Shown piece after piece: positions 16,749 through 26,729 of a stretch of 64,000 nucleotides of DNA. Source of the stretch: Psychrosphaera sp. B3R10 (GTDB lineage: Bacteria; Pseudomonadota; Gammaproteobacteria; Enterobacterales; Alteromonadaceae); assembly GCF_018861025.1 (NCBI RefSeq), contig NZ_JAHKQH010000005.1, positions 55,412-119,411 of the forward strand, in the 5' to 3' direction. Position numbers and translations under genes: made by a program. The stretch's first letter is position 1. Every line of letters starts with the position of its first letter. Under the pieces are notes generated by a model that searched no databases, was not told the origin of the DNA, and saw nothing but the letters and a program-made list of their open reading frames with translations.

Positions 16749-17732
16749 ATGGATTATAGGGATTTATTAACAATGCTGAGTTGGGGTTTGAATATTTTAG
16801 CCTGGATAAACTTTCGAAAACATCGAGAGTATCCTTTGGCCGTTTTGTATTTTCATCGCGTTTTAGATAAAGCGGACCCGTTTTGCCCAGACGACTTAGA
16901 TGTTGCTAGTTTTGAGCAACTCATCGCTGCGCTTAGCAAACACTTTACTATTTATCCCCTGTCCAAAGCCTTGGCACTGCAAAAAAAGGGAAAGCTCCCT
17001 AAATTAGCTTTGGCGCTCACGTTCGACGACGGTTACTTAGATAACTACACCAACGCGCTCCCTATTTTAGAAAAGTACAACATCAAAGCGAGTTTTTTTG
17101 TTGCAACCAACGGCACCCAACAAGGGTGGTTATGGAATGATCAATTGGAAACCTGCTTACGTAATGCTGCATTAGCCAACCTAGATTTTGAAAACCAACA
17201 TTATTCTTTAGCAACTGAACAAGCTCGTGCCAAAACTTATTTAACCCTAGTTTCAAAAATCAAATTTTTACCTAATGCTTTACGAGACAAAGCTGTGGAT
17301 ACCATTGTAGGTTTGTGTGGCGATCCTGTTGTTGAGCGCTGTATGATGACCGAATCGCAGCTCAAAAGTTTGGTGAGTCGCGGACATGATGTCGGGGCAC
17401 ACACTGCCAGTCATAGTATTTTGGGTTTTCAGAATGACGCGGTGGCGGAGGAGGAGATTTCAACCTCGATTCGTTATTTAAACAATGTATTAGGTACAAC
17501 CACCACCATTTTTGCCTATCCAAATGGCTGGTTTGACCGGGATTTTAGTAATAAACATGCCTCTATGGTAAAAAAATGTGGTGTTGAATATGCCGTTGCA
17601 ACAAACGATGGTGGTATTGTGCAAACAAGTAACAACTTAGCCTTGCCTAGGTTTATGCCCTACCGGAAAAAAATAACGCCATTTTGTTTATCTTTAGAAA
17701 AGATAGCCGGCGAAGTGACCATTAATGAATGA
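16749..17732 (+). CDS. Polysaccharide deacetylase family protein (NodB homology)
   Basis: A carbohydrate esterase 4-type enzyme. The NodB motif TFDDGYLDNY (about 108-117 from the longest start) supplies the aspartate and metal site, with HTASHSILGF later providing the conserved His pair and FAYPNGWFD as the third motif. A membrane or signal-like segment lies at LTMLSWGLNILAWINF. Starts at GTG 16692, ATG 16749 and ATG 16773 are all possible; I use 16749. It overlaps the downstream glycosyltransferase by 8 nt, so the two are translationally coupled. Together with the XrtA deacetylase at 36240-37085, it means two deacetylases in this locus; removal of N-acetyl from GlcNAc-type residues is the family activity. 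Confidence 0.83.
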   Translation: MDYRDLLTMLSWGLNILAWINFRKHREYPLAVLYFHRVLDKADPFCPDDLDVASFEQLIAALSKHFTIYPLSKALALQKKGKLPKLALALTFDDGYLDNYTNALPILEKYNIKASFFVATNGTQQGWLWNDQLETCLRNAALANLDFENQHYSLATEQARAKTYLTLVSKIKFLPNALRDKAVDTIVGLCGDPVVERCMMTESQLKSLVSRGHDVGAHTASHSILGFQNDAVAEEEISTSIRYLNNVLGTTTTIFAYPNGWFDRDFSNKHASMVKKCGVEYAVATNDGGIVQTSNNLALPRFMPYRKKITPFCLSLEKIAGEVTINE

Positions 17733-18978
17733 GCAAATCAAAATGAAAAAACAAAAAACAATATTAATGGTCGTATTTGAGTTTCCGCCGAGTAATGGTG
17801 CGTCGGTGCCAAGAATTGAGAGTTTTTACCGCTATTTAAAACAATGGGGGTGGAATGTTGTGGTATTAACTGCGACTGACCGAGCTTATTCTAAAATTGA
17901 CCGCACCTACACTGACGCGGCTGACGACAATATATACCGAGCCAACGCCTATGACGTACAAAGGGATTTGTCTTATAAAGGTAAATATCTATCTATTATG
18001 GAAACGCCCGACCGCTGGGGGCTTACATGGATCCCAGCGGCGTTAAAAACAGGCAAAAAACTGTTAAAAAAATACCAGCCAGATGTCATTTGGTCATCGT
18101 CTCCAATTCCAAGCACACATTACATTGCAAATAAACTGGCGGCGTCAAATAAAACGCCCTGGGTCGCAGATTATCGTGATCCTTGCCATTACATGAATGG
18201 CTCTGCTGGAAAATGGTTAGACTACATTCATAAAAAAATTGATACAAAAGTAATGACAAATGCCGCGCAAATTACGTTCGCCACAAGTGCCGTGAGAGAT
18301 TTGTATCAAACCGAATATGGCGAGTTGGTCTCATTAAAAAATACCGTTATAGAAAATGGCTACGATGAAGCCAATTTTGAGAAACTCGCCGGTATGCCAG
18401 ATAAGTCGACACCGTTTTCTGCCGATAAGTTTACCTTATATTACAGTGGTGTTTTGTATCCAAATGGGCGAGATCCAGAGCCAATATTTGAGGCGTTGTC
18501 GGCAATAAAAGCGGACGGATTAATTACTGCAGACAATTTTGAACTAATATTTCAAGGTGCCGGGGACGGCAACGATTTTGCACAAAAGTTATCGCAACTC
18601 GGCATTGACGACCTTGTTCGATTTATCGAGCCAGTGCCGTTTATCAACGCTTTAAATAATATGACCCAGGCCAATGCTTTATTGCTAATACAAGATGCTC
18701 GGTTTAATAAACAAATTCCGGGCAAAGTATACGAATATCTACGGACTCAAAGAGCGATGTTGGTTAAGGCCGACGATGCAGGCGCAACCTATAATTTATC
18801 GAAACAATTTGACGGCGTGTACTTGGGACAAACAAAAGACAATTTAACCGTTGCAATTGTTGATTTGTTGCAGGTAAATGGGGGTAAAGACATTACGTCT
18901 TTTGACCGTGATTTGTCGCTGTATAGTCGCAAACAGAAAGCAGAGCAATTGGATGTTATATTAACAAACTTAATCTAA
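17725..18978 (+). CDS. Glycosyltransferase family 4
   Basis: A 417-residue GT-B fold protein. The N-terminus ILMVVFEFPPSNGASVPRIESFYRYLKQWGW is the acceptor-side signature of this GT4 group; IWSSSPIPSTHYIA and WVADYRDPC follow, and YSGVLYPNGRDPEP begins the donor domain, with FQGAGDG and IPGKVYEYLRTQRAMLV forming the usual C-terminal motif. The ATG at 17725 overlaps the deacetylase stop, so the pair is one transcript. The EX7E motif is degenerate here (GKVYEYLRT). Substrate not readable. A 158-nt gap follows before an unrelated lipoprotein gene. Confidence 0.83.
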   Translation: MNEQIKMKKQKTILMVVFEFPPSNGASVPRIESFYRYLKQWGWNVVVLTATDRAYSKIDRTYTDAADDNIYRANAYDVQRDLSYKGKYLSIMETPDRWGLTWIPAALKTGKKLLKKYQPDVIWSSSPIPSTHYIANKLAASNKTPWVADYRDPCHYMNGSAGKWLDYIHKKIDTKVMTNAAQITFATSAVRDLYQTEYGELVSLKNTVIENGYDEANFEKLAGMPDKSTPFSADKFTLYYSGVLYPNGRDPEPIFEALSAIKADGLITADNFELIFQGAGDGNDFAQKLSQLGIDDLVRFIEPVPFINALNNMTQANALLLIQDARFNKQIPGKVYEYLRTQRAMLVKADDAGATYNLSKQFDGVYLGQTKDNLTVAIVDLLQVNGGKDITSFDRDLSLYSRKQKAEQLDVILTNLI

Positions 18979-19136
18979 TGAGCTGATTTAAGTTATAAAG
19001 AAATAAAAACAGTTATTCGATAGAACATGTTTTATCGTTTAGACTAGAGTTAATATTGTTAAAGATGTAACGCCGATTGGTGTTTAACATATGGACAAAG
19101 TGACCGACTAAACTTTTTAATTTAGGGAATATTCAA

Positions 19137-20528
19137 ATGATCCGACTAACAACCATGCTGTTGTTGAGTATGTTAATAAGTATTATGTTATCTGCTTGTA
19201 GCGGTAACAAAAACGATGATGACACTAAAAAAGTCGTCGAGGAAGAGGTAAACAATGAATTTGAAAATACCACTCCAATATCTACTGATGTTCAACCATT
19301 TTTAAATTGGAATGATGCGAGCGATGGCGGTGAAAACTGGTTTGGTTGGACCTGGCACGATGATGTTGCGTATGGAAATGAAGGTTGGACCCTAAATACC
19401 GGCGGGATTTTGGGCGACGGCGAAAGCGTCTATTTTGGCATGGGACCTAGGAGCTACGATAAAAAGGATTATGGAGATGACAATTTAGTAGAAATTGTTT
19501 CAGATGTGAGAGCCCCTTCAACGGCTACTGGTGGAAGTTTCAGGGTTTATGATAACCCTGACAATTTAGATGCACCAAATCAACCAACATGGTGGTTGTT
19601 TTATGATACTAAGCCATTAATAGAACGTGAAATTACCAATGAAGAGACAGATAGGATGTCGTTTTATATTAAAGTTGAAGGCACAGGAAGTATTGATGAA
19701 GAAGGCGGGACTCAGGCACTAGGGACTAACTTCCACGTAGGTACTTACCTGTGTTGGGAAACGGGCGAACCTGTTTATTCAACTGGGGATGGCTGCCCCC
19801 GAGAAGGCCCAGGTAATCAACACTATTATCATTACCTAACGTTAAATCCAGGCGCTTGGTTACATGTTGAGTTGGACGATCATCCAAATCATCATCGCGG
19901 CAGTTCAGGTGGCTCGTATCATGATAATAACCCAGTGGCTGCAGAGGGTAAAAATTATTTTGCACAAATGTCTCGTATGTATTTTGAGGTTAGATCAGCG
20001 CAGGAAAATGATTCAGAATATTACTTAGATGAAGTTGAATTTTATAGTACGAAACGGTCACATGAACCTGACCAAAATGATGAGTCGATTACGTCACTTT
20101 GGGTTGGATATTGGCCTGAAAATCAATATTGGGAAATCGGTTTTAAAGACGGAGCTGATTTTAGTATTGGTGAAAATAAATTTTCTACTTTTGAAATAAG
20201 GTGGTCTATAAACCCAATAACTAATGCTAATTATGAAGAGGCCAATATTGTAATACCAATGTTTTACTCAGGTGAAAAGTATGTAGGTACGGAAAATCCT
20301 CACTATCTAAGACGTTCAACAGACTACAGCCGAGATCTTTGGACTCGCTTTGAATTGCCAACCGAGATTACAGATAATTACGAGATGGTTTATTTTGCGA
20401 TAAAGGACGTATCTAAAAAAGGTGAAAATCAAGGAACTTCGTGGCCATGGAATAGGGAAGACCATGGACAAGATGTATCACCTTATATTCGAGCTATAAA
20501 TTACGCCCTTAAAGCACCACAGTTATAG
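19137..20528 (+). CDS. Secreted lipoprotein of unknown function (polysaccharide-locus associated)
   Basis: A 463-residue lipoprotein with lipobox LSAC (Cys21) and an acidic linker. The body is rich in Trp, Tyr, Asn and Gly: FLNWNDASDGGENWFGWTWHD, QPTWWLFYDTKPL, and HPNHHRGSSGGSYHD, in a beta-rich context that looks like a carbohydrate-binding or jelly-roll fold. A repeated, alternating strand pattern continues to the C-terminus (YWPENQYWEIGF). I recognise no enzyme motif and do not assign a function. It lies between the deacetylase-glycosyltransferase pair and a convergent glycosyltransferase, alone on its strand, with its own upstream gap of 158 nt. An association with the exopolysaccharide is inferred only from place and composition. 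Confidence 0.6.
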   Translation: MIRLTTMLLLSMLISIMLSACSGNKNDDDTKKVVEEEVNNEFENTTPISTDVQPFLNWNDASDGGENWFGWTWHDDVAYGNEGWTLNTGGILGDGESVYFGMGPRSYDKKDYGDDNLVEIVSDVRAPSTATGGSFRVYDNPDNLDAPNQPTWWLFYDTKPLIEREITNEETDRMSFYIKVEGTGSIDEEGGTQALGTNFHVGTYLCWETGEPVYSTGDGCPREGPGNQHYYHYLTLNPGAWLHVELDDHPNHHRGSSGGSYHDNNPVAAEGKNYFAQMSRMYFEVRSAQENDSEYYLDEVEFYSTKRSHEPDQNDESITSLWVGYWPENQYWEIGFKDGADFSIGENKFSTFEIRWSINPITNANYEEANIVIPMFYSGEKYVGTENPHYLRRSTDYSRDLWTRFELPTEITDNYEMVYFAIKDVSKKGENQGTSWPWNREDHGQDVSPYIRAINYALKAPQL

Positions 20529-20560
20529 TGGTAAAAATGTAATAAGTTGATATTGATATA

Positions 20561-20595
20561 AACGGGGTATTAAATTTACTATTGAAAACCCCGTT
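20561..20595. terminator. Weak convergent hairpin
   Basis: AACGGGGT (20561-20568) and ACCCCGTT (20588-20595) form an 8-bp stem with a long loop, in the 137-nt gap between the lipoprotein and the convergent glycosyltransferase. It may act on both strands; AAATAAAA follows. Confidence 0.35.
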
Positions 20596-20665
20596 AAATA
20601 AAAACTTAGCATTGCTATTTGGCGCTATACTATTTGTCTAACAGTTATTTTAAAGCTATAAGTAC

Positions 20666-21856
20666 TTACAATTTTAGAGTCTTTACAACTTCTTTGGCAC
20701 ACCAATCCCAAGTGTATTTATTGAAGCGTTTAGCCGCTTCTTCTCGGTCATAGGTATTGGACAACACGACGTCCAAAGCCTTCGTTAAACCGGCTAAGTC
20801 GTCATTTTCAACAACGTCTCCTAAGTCAGGTTCACTGGCCATTATCTCTGGCACACTACCCACCTTTGTCGCCACTGCAGGAGTACCACAGGCGAGCGCT
20901 TCGGTTAAAACATTAGGACTGCCTTCGCCACGACTAGACAAACAAAAGACGTCTACGGCGTTATACCAGGTTATAAGTTGCTGGTTTGCTACGGCGCCTT
21001 GAAATACCACATGGTCTTGTAGGTTATGTTCCGTTACATAGTGTTTTAGTTCGGTACGGTAATCCCCTTCGGCCCCTTCTGAACCCAAAATATAGAATAC
21101 TAGATTGTGAAACTTTGGTTGCTGAGTCAAGGTAGACAGCGCTTTAATAACTAAATCAAATCCTTTGCGATGAATAAGAGCGCCGACACCCAGAATAATC
21201 TGTTTATCCTGGGGTAATCCCAATGTCGTTCGACATTCAGTTTTGTCCAAATAGTAAAATTTATCGGTATCCACACCGTTTCTAATTACCGTTGTGCGGC
21301 TGCCCGTTTGTGCCAATTCATTAGCGGTTGTTGCCATCTCTTCACTTAATGAAATCACTTTAGTGACATTTTTTAAATATTTCTTAACAACTTGTTGTCG
21401 TACATCATTGTCTTGGAAGTGAAAGGCTTCCATTCCTCTTAACGTGACATTAAAAGGTACATCATAACGATTACTCAAATAATGCCCTGTGGGTAAATCT
21501 GGGAACGTCCAGTGCAAATCAACTACGTCAAAATCAAAACCTATCGTATCAATAACTTTTTGAACCGCCCGTTTGTAACTATTTATCTCAATGGATTTCA
21601 AATAACCCGGTATGGATAAAAAACGAGGATGGTATACGGTTAAACCGTTCATTGTCTCCGTCTCAGGAATGTTTTTTAGTGACTTGAATTTCCCGATAAA
21701 ACCATGAAAAGGAGAATCAGGGATCGGGTTGATAATAGTTACATCCGCATACTTGCTCATGGCTGTTAATCTATTTAATACAAAAATGCCATGATTAGGC
21801 TGCTGACAATTTGGAAATAGATAGCTTATTGCAAGGATGCGCTTATTTTTAGTCAT
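20666..21856 (-). CDS. Glycosyltransferase family 4
   Basis: A 396-residue GT4 enzyme. N-terminal motif ILAISYLFPNCQQPNHGIFVLNRL, with HGIF as the glycine-rich acceptor loop, then RNGVDTDKF, ILGVGALIHRKGFDLVIKAL (donor domain start) and SSRGEGSPNVLTEALACGTPAVATKVG with a complete EX7E motif. The frame overlaps the next upstream acyltransferase gene by 8 nt, so both are in the same long leftward transcript that runs to 38500. Sugar not identifiable. It is the last gene of this transcript, just upstream of a convergent hairpin at 20561-20595. Confidence 0.88.
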   Translation of the reverse strand: MTKNKRILAISYLFPNCQQPNHGIFVLNRLTAMSKYADVTIINPIPDSPFHGFIGKFKSLKNIPETETMNGLTVYHPRFLSIPGYLKSIEINSYKRAVQKVIDTIGFDFDVVDLHWTFPDLPTGHYLSNRYDVPFNVTLRGMEAFHFQDNDVRQQVVKKYLKNVTKVISLSEEMATTANELAQTGSRTTVIRNGVDTDKFYYLDKTECRTTLGLPQDKQIILGVGALIHRKGFDLVIKALSTLTQQPKFHNLVFYILGSEGAEGDYRTELKHYVTEHNLQDHVVFQGAVANQQLITWYNAVDVFCLSSRGEGSPNVLTEALACGTPAVATKVGSVPEIMASEPDLGDVVENDDLAGLTKALDVVLSNTYDREEAAKRFNKYTWDWCAKEVVKTLKL

Positions 21857-23804
21857 TCATCAGTTCTTCTAACATTGCTGCTTGCGCAGGATAAGATTTC
21901 AAATAGGTTGTTCCAAGTGCCCAAGATGACATAATTTCAATATGACTTTGGTCATAATAAATTGGCTGGTCATCTTTGTATGGAGAGCATCCATTTTCAC
22001 AAATTAGCTGAGTAAATTCTATATAATGTACTCTCTCCAAGGAGTCTGCGAACTCCGATAACTCTCTATTAATATTTGCTATTAAATTTTTATCATGTTC
22101 CGAGACAGTTTTACAGTTACGAAAAGGGAAGTAGTAAGATTTGGCTTGACAATGTCGGTCAAAGCTTTCAAAAACCGGGGCTTTACCGATAATGATTACT
22201 TTTTTTCCTTCACTATCCAATTCGCTAATTGTCGTTTTAAAGGATGACAAAAAACTATTATCTCGTGCTGTGTAAGTATTAAACGCAGCGGAAACAATGA
22301 TCGTGGAGTAATGATCTAATGAACTTTTAACTGTTTGTATTGAGTTATAACAGTTTTGATATCCATTTTGTCCAATATAACGCCTGAGATTAAAAAATAC
22401 GGGAGGGCAACTGGCATGGGAAATGTTCCTAAATGACCAATGTTGTTTTTTTGCTAATGAACCCAGAATACCGACAAAGTGAGCCGCATTGGAATCTCCC
22501 CAAAGAAGTGTACTTGTTTCCTTTGAGTTACCAATCACGCATTCAGGTTTGGCTAAATGTTTTTCTTCAACGAGCCAAAATTGGCAAATATACTCATACT
22601 TATTAGTTGTAACGGCTTTATTTTGCGTATTTTTAAGGTGGGTTAAATAAGAATCATTATTGATTCTAACGCCATACCCATTGGTGCTAAAAATGAAATA
22701 GGAAATTACTCCAATTGCGGCAAAAGGAACTGCTAAGTACTTGAATAATAATTGTCCTAAATTTAGTTTTTGATGTCGGAACTTTTCTTCTACAAACCTC
22801 CAGTTTAAATAAGCTGTCAGTAAAATAACCAGTAAGATAACTATGTTTTCTAACTCATTAAAGTCGCCATAGCCGTACCGAAGAAATGCTAAAATTGGCC
22901 AATGAACAAGGTAGGCAGAATAAGAGATTTTTCCTAACCACAAAACGACTTTTGAATTTAATAGAGAACGGTTGAACAAAGAATTATCAAAGCCTGACCA
23001 AATGAACAATGCTGAGCCAATAGTTGGGACCAAATAAAGCCAGCCTGGGAAGATATCGCTAGGTTTAATGAACATGCAAGAACCAAGAATGACAACAATC
23101 GATAGTACAAATACGAAATAGCTGTTTTTAGGTTTTTGAATAAACTTAAAATGCAATAATGCTGCTAGTAGTACCCCCACTAGCAGCTCTCCAGCGCGAC
23201 TCGGTAGCATATAATAGATAAATGAATGATGCTCTAGAAGCAGCAGTTGCGAAGCGGTTGCAGATCCTAATATGAGCAATATAAGTATTAAAACAATGGA
23301 GTATCTATTTAACTTAGGCAGTAAAAGTAGGCAAGCAAGGGGGAAAAAAAGGTAAAACTGTTCTTCAACACTTAAACTCCAGTAGTGTAACAAAGGTGTT
23401 GTATAGCTAGCTGAAGCAAAATAACCAGTATCTAGAAATTTCCAAAAGTAGAAATTGGACATCGAAAATGCCGACCAAACACCGGATTGCGCGGTTTTAA
23501 TTGCATCCTCTGGCAAAAATAATATTTGTGCTAGCAAGATTGTTATCAATATTACGGAAAAGGCTGCCGGCAAAATTCGTTTAATTCTACGAACGTAAAA
23601 TTCTCTCAAGGAAAACGTTTGTCGTTCTATAGACTCATATAATTGTTTTGATATTAAATATCCAGAGATTACAAAAAAAATATCAACACCCACAAATCCA
23701 CCCGGTAGGTAGTCGTGGTCTATATGAAAGATAATTACTACCAATACAGCAATTGCTCTCAAAGCATCGATATGTAGGTAGTAATTACCTTTAGGTTTCG
23801 TCAT
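21849..23804 (-). CDS. O-acyltransferase with C-terminal SGNH domain (OafA/YrhL type)
   Basis: A 651-residue membrane protein with about ten hydrophobic segments in the N-terminal half. It starts IDALRAIAVLVVIIFHIDHD, continues with PGGFVGVDIFFVISGYLISK, and has LHYWSLSVEEQFYLFFP, the Acyltransferase_3 motifs. The C-terminal third is an SGNH hydrolase-like domain (TLLWGDSNAAHFVGILGSL near residue 435, YYDQSHIEIMS near 628). Such proteins transfer acetyl across the membrane onto O-antigen or exopolysaccharide sugars. It sits 1 nt downstream of the amidotransferase gene and overlaps the glycosyltransferase by 8 nt. Assignment is strong; the sugar modified is not known. Confidence 0.9.
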   Translation of the reverse strand: MTKPKGNYYLHIDALRAIAVLVVIIFHIDHDYLPGGFVGVDIFFVISGYLISKQLYESIERQTFSLREFYVRRIKRILPAAFSVILITILLAQILFLPEDAIKTAQSGVWSAFSMSNFYFWKFLDTGYFASASYTTPLLHYWSLSVEEQFYLFFPLACLLLLPKLNRYSIVLILILLILGSATASQLLLLEHHSFIYYMLPSRAGELLVGVLLAALLHFKFIQKPKNSYFVFVLSIVVILGSCMFIKPSDIFPGWLYLVPTIGSALFIWSGFDNSLFNRSLLNSKVVLWLGKISYSAYLVHWPILAFLRYGYGDFNELENIVILLVILLTAYLNWRFVEEKFRHQKLNLGQLLFKYLAVPFAAIGVISYFIFSTNGYGVRINNDSYLTHLKNTQNKAVTTNKYEYICQFWLVEEKHLAKPECVIGNSKETSTLLWGDSNAAHFVGILGSLAKKQHWSFRNISHASCPPVFFNLRRYIGQNGYQNCYNSIQTVKSSLDHYSTIIVSAAFNTYTARDNSFLSSFKTTISELDSEGKKVIIIGKAPVFESFDRHCQAKSYYFPFRNCKTVSEHDKNLIANINRELSEFADSLERVHYIEFTQLICENGCSPYKDDQPIYYDQSHIEIMSSWALGTTYLKSYPAQAAMLEELMND

Positions 23805-23805
23805 G

Positions 23806-25689
23806 TTAGTCTGTATTTCTTCTTAACCATTCTTCTAATACCACAAGTTGCCATAGCGTTTTATGGTGGTCGTATTTATTGGCATTGTGCTCTGTTATAA
23901 GCTGCTCAATTCGGTCTTTCTTAAAATAAGAATGCAGCTTTGAATCGTCAGATAACAAGAGGTCCTGAGCATATTCGCGCATTTCGTTTTGGAACATTAG
24001 TTTGAGCGGTGTAGGGAAGCCCATCTTTTTACGATAAATGATGTCATTAGGTAATATCCCTTCCATCATTTTTTTAAGTGGGTACTTACCTTCACCTTTT
24101 TTGATTTTGTGATGCGATGGAATTGTTGCAGCAAATTCAACTAGACGGTAATCCAAAAACGGGACTCTGAGTTCTATTGACGTTGCCATACTCATACGGT
24201 CTGCTTTAATAAGCAAGTCATCAACGAGCCATGTTTTTGTATCAAAATAGAGCATCTTATTAAGCTGGTCTTGACCTTTCATGTTCTCAAATAATTGTTT
24301 TGAGAAAGCGCCATGATTAGTCTTTTGCTTTTCGGCGTCTAGTTTTGCCTTAAAGTCAGGCTTGTATAACGCTTCTTTTGACGCATCTGGGTAGGTCGAC
24401 ATACCTTTGTATCGTTGCTCAATTGGCTGTGTTGCCATATTTAGGTATTTAGATACTTTGTGGCTTTCGCCTAGTATTTTATTGGAAATCCCAGCAAAAA
24501 ATTCACTTCCAGATTGACCAACAACGCCACGATATTTTTCGAGGACATTCATATATTGGTATAGGTCGTAGCCAGCAAATATCTCATCTGAACCTTCGCC
24601 AGATAGGGCGACAGTGACTTTTTCTTTAGCGAGTTTGGACACAAAAAACAGTGAAATGGCTGCCGCTTCAGTCACAGGCTCATCCATTAACTCAATGTAT
24701 TGTGGAATGAAATCTTTAAATTGTTGCGGGGTTATCTTTAATTCGTGATGGTCGGTACCAAACTTTTCTGCAATCATTCGTGCGTATTGCGTTTCGTCAA
24801 AGTTCTTACCAAAGTCGTAGGCGATGGAAAACGTTTTTAATGGTTCTTTAACTTTATCGGCCAATAGGCCGACAACGGCACTTGAATCAATGCCTCCGCT
24901 TAAAAATATGCCGAGTGGTACGTCACTTCGAAGTCGCAGGTCGATGGCACTTTCAAGCAAGGTTTTACTTTGATTTAAATAGTAGTCAAAACCTTTATCG
25001 GTTTGATTGTCGAATTTTAGATCCCACCACTGAGTCGTGGTCATGACTTGGTCTTTAACAATGGCAAAATGACCGGGCATTAAACGGTTTATGCCTTGAT
25101 GTAAGGTTTTTTCCCCTGGGATATACCCAAAGCTCATGTAGTCGTCTATAAGTTCGATGTTCAGCGCTGGTAGCTCTGATAAACCTTTTAAAATGGCTTT
25201 GGTTTCTGATGCGAAGATAAATTCATTGGCATTTTGGTAATAATAGACAGGTTTGATGCCTAAACGGTCGCGGGCCAAAAACAGCTCACGGGTTTCATTA
25301 TCCCAAATTGCAATGGCAAACATGCCATTAAACAAAGACAAACACTCAGTGCCATATTCAATATAGGCTTGAAGGATTACCTCAGTATCGGTGCCTGTTT
25401 CAAAGGTGTAACCTTTGGTTTCAAGCTCTGCACGAATTTCGATGTAATTGTAGACTTCACCATTGTAGGAAATGACATACCGCCCACTTTGTTCAACTCT
25501 TGGTTGATGGCCCGCAGGTGAGGGGTCTAAAATACTCAGTCGTAAATGGGCTAGGCCGCAGTATTTGTCGTCAGATAGCCAAACGCCGTTATCGTCTGGT
25601 CCACGATAAGGCATAGTATCGCGCATTGCGGAAAGTTTGTGGGCATCCGCTGCATTTTGGTAATTCAGTGTTCCGAGTATTCCGCACAT
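23806..25689 (-). CDS. asnB: Asparagine synthase-type amidotransferase, glutamine-hydrolysing
   Basis: A 627-residue class II amidotransferase. The N-terminal nucleophile Cys2 (MCGILG) follows cleavage of Met1, with YRGPDDNG and SYNGEVYNY in the glutaminase domain; the synthetase half has GIFLSGGIDSSAVVGLLADK as the ATP pyrophosphatase P-loop and ALSGEGSDEIFAGY. It is placed between two acyltransferases and downstream of a flippase, not near amino acid genes, so its likely job is to amidate a sugar carboxylate (ManNAcA or similar). True asparagine synthesis is possible and cannot be excluded by sequence alone. It is one of two such enzymes in this locus (the other at 32029-33933). Confidence 0.86.
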   Translation of the reverse strand: MCGILGTLNYQNAADAHKLSAMRDTMPYRGPDDNGVWLSDDKYCGLAHLRLSILDPSPAGHQPRVEQSGRYVISYNGEVYNYIEIRAELETKGYTFETGTDTEVILQAYIEYGTECLSLFNGMFAIAIWDNETRELFLARDRLGIKPVYYYQNANEFIFASETKAILKGLSELPALNIELIDDYMSFGYIPGEKTLHQGINRLMPGHFAIVKDQVMTTTQWWDLKFDNQTDKGFDYYLNQSKTLLESAIDLRLRSDVPLGIFLSGGIDSSAVVGLLADKVKEPLKTFSIAYDFGKNFDETQYARMIAEKFGTDHHELKITPQQFKDFIPQYIELMDEPVTEAAAISLFFVSKLAKEKVTVALSGEGSDEIFAGYDLYQYMNVLEKYRGVVGQSGSEFFAGISNKILGESHKVSKYLNMATQPIEQRYKGMSTYPDASKEALYKPDFKAKLDAEKQKTNHGAFSKQLFENMKGQDQLNKMLYFDTKTWLVDDLLIKADRMSMATSIELRVPFLDYRLVEFAATIPSHHKIKKGEGKYPLKKMMEGILPNDIIYRKKMGFPTPLKLMFQNEMREYAQDLLLSDDSKLHSYFKKDRIEQLITEHNANKYDHHKTLWQLVVLEEWLRRNTD

Positions 25690-25690
25690 G

Positions 25691-26722
25691 TTATTTACTT
25701 ATTTTTCTTAGTGAATTGAGGTTGTTTTTTACAAATCTGTTTGATGGTACTTCAATATATTTATTAATTATGAACGCTAATGCAATAACAAATAAAGATG
25801 TTATTAAAATAGCTATTGACGTAGGAAAATAATGTTCTCTCAAAAAAGAGATTGTTAAATAGCCAATTTGTTGATGAATTAAATATAAAGAATAGGACAA
25901 AACTCCCAATTTAATTAGGTACTTATTCTCCAATATTTTTAAACGATTCTGCAATAAAAGAATAAATATAGCCAAATAAAAGCCTATCATTAAGGCTGAT
26001 ATTAAATTTAGCCTACCAGAATTCGATAATGACATAATCAAATGTGATGCATAAAATAAAAATAATAATATGTATAACGGCCTTGTTGCACGTGAATTAT
26101 TTAGCGACCAAATTTTGTACAAAATTATACCAGATAAAAATTGTTGCAAATGTGGGTACAACAATAGGTATTGCAATTTCTGAGGTAACTCAATGAAAAG
26201 TTGCATCAAAGTTAAAATAACATAGCAACTATAAATTACTACTAATGGTCGAATTTTAATTTCTTTACTCCAACTAAAGAAGATAGCAATCCATAAATAG
26301 AAAAATAGTTCATACATAAGCGTCCAATATGATCCATCTATTGGCTTTATCCAAAAAAATAAAGGTATCATCGTCGCATTACCAATGAACTGTTGTATTG
26401 ATATGTCATTAGTAGAGGATAGTAAAATCAAGCTAATACTGGTTAGTAGAAGACAAAATATAAACGTAGGATAGAGTCTCGAAAATCGAGAAATTAAAAA
26501 GCTAGGTATATCTTTGCTTCTTTCAATAGAGATGGAAATTACAAATCCGCTGATAATAAAAAATAGCTCTACACCGTACCGACCCAAGCTTAAATTAATA
26601 TCTTCAGTTTTAAAAAAGTTTGTATCTAATTCAAATTTGACACTATATAAAAAAACATAATGGTGAAATAACACTGCTAAAGCAGCTATACCTCTTAGTG
26701 AATCAATTGCTTGGATTCGCAT
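25691..26722 (-). CDS. O-acyltransferase (Acyltransferase_3 family)
   Basis: A 343-residue integral membrane protein. The N-terminus IQAIDSLRGIAALAVLFHHYV contains the family's histidine pair, and LGRYGVELFFIISGFVIS, SYWTLMYELFFYLWI and LSYSLYLIHQQIG complete the set; about ten hydrophobic segments are visible. There is no SGNH domain, unlike the enzyme at 21849-23804. The surrounding DNA is strikingly AT-rich, the most AT-rich part of the locus. It lies 1 nt after asnB and 7 nt before the glycosyltransferase at 26730. Most likely acetylates a repeat-unit sugar. Confidence 0.88.
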   Translation of the reverse strand: MRIQAIDSLRGIAALAVLFHHYVFLYSVKFELDTNFFKTEDINLSLGRYGVELFFIISGFVISISIERSKDIPSFLISRFSRLYPTFIFCLLLTSISLILLSSTNDISIQQFIGNATMIPLFFWIKPIDGSYWTLMYELFFYLWIAIFFSWSKEIKIRPLVVIYSCYVILTLMQLFIELPQKLQYLLLYPHLQQFLSGIILYKIWSLNNSRATRPLYILLFLFYASHLIMSLSNSGRLNLISALMIGFYLAIFILLLQNRLKILENKYLIKLGVLSYSLYLIHQQIGYLTISFLREHYFPTSIAILITSLFVIALAFIINKYIEVPSNRFVKNNLNSLRKISK

Positions 26723-26729
26723 ATGGCAA

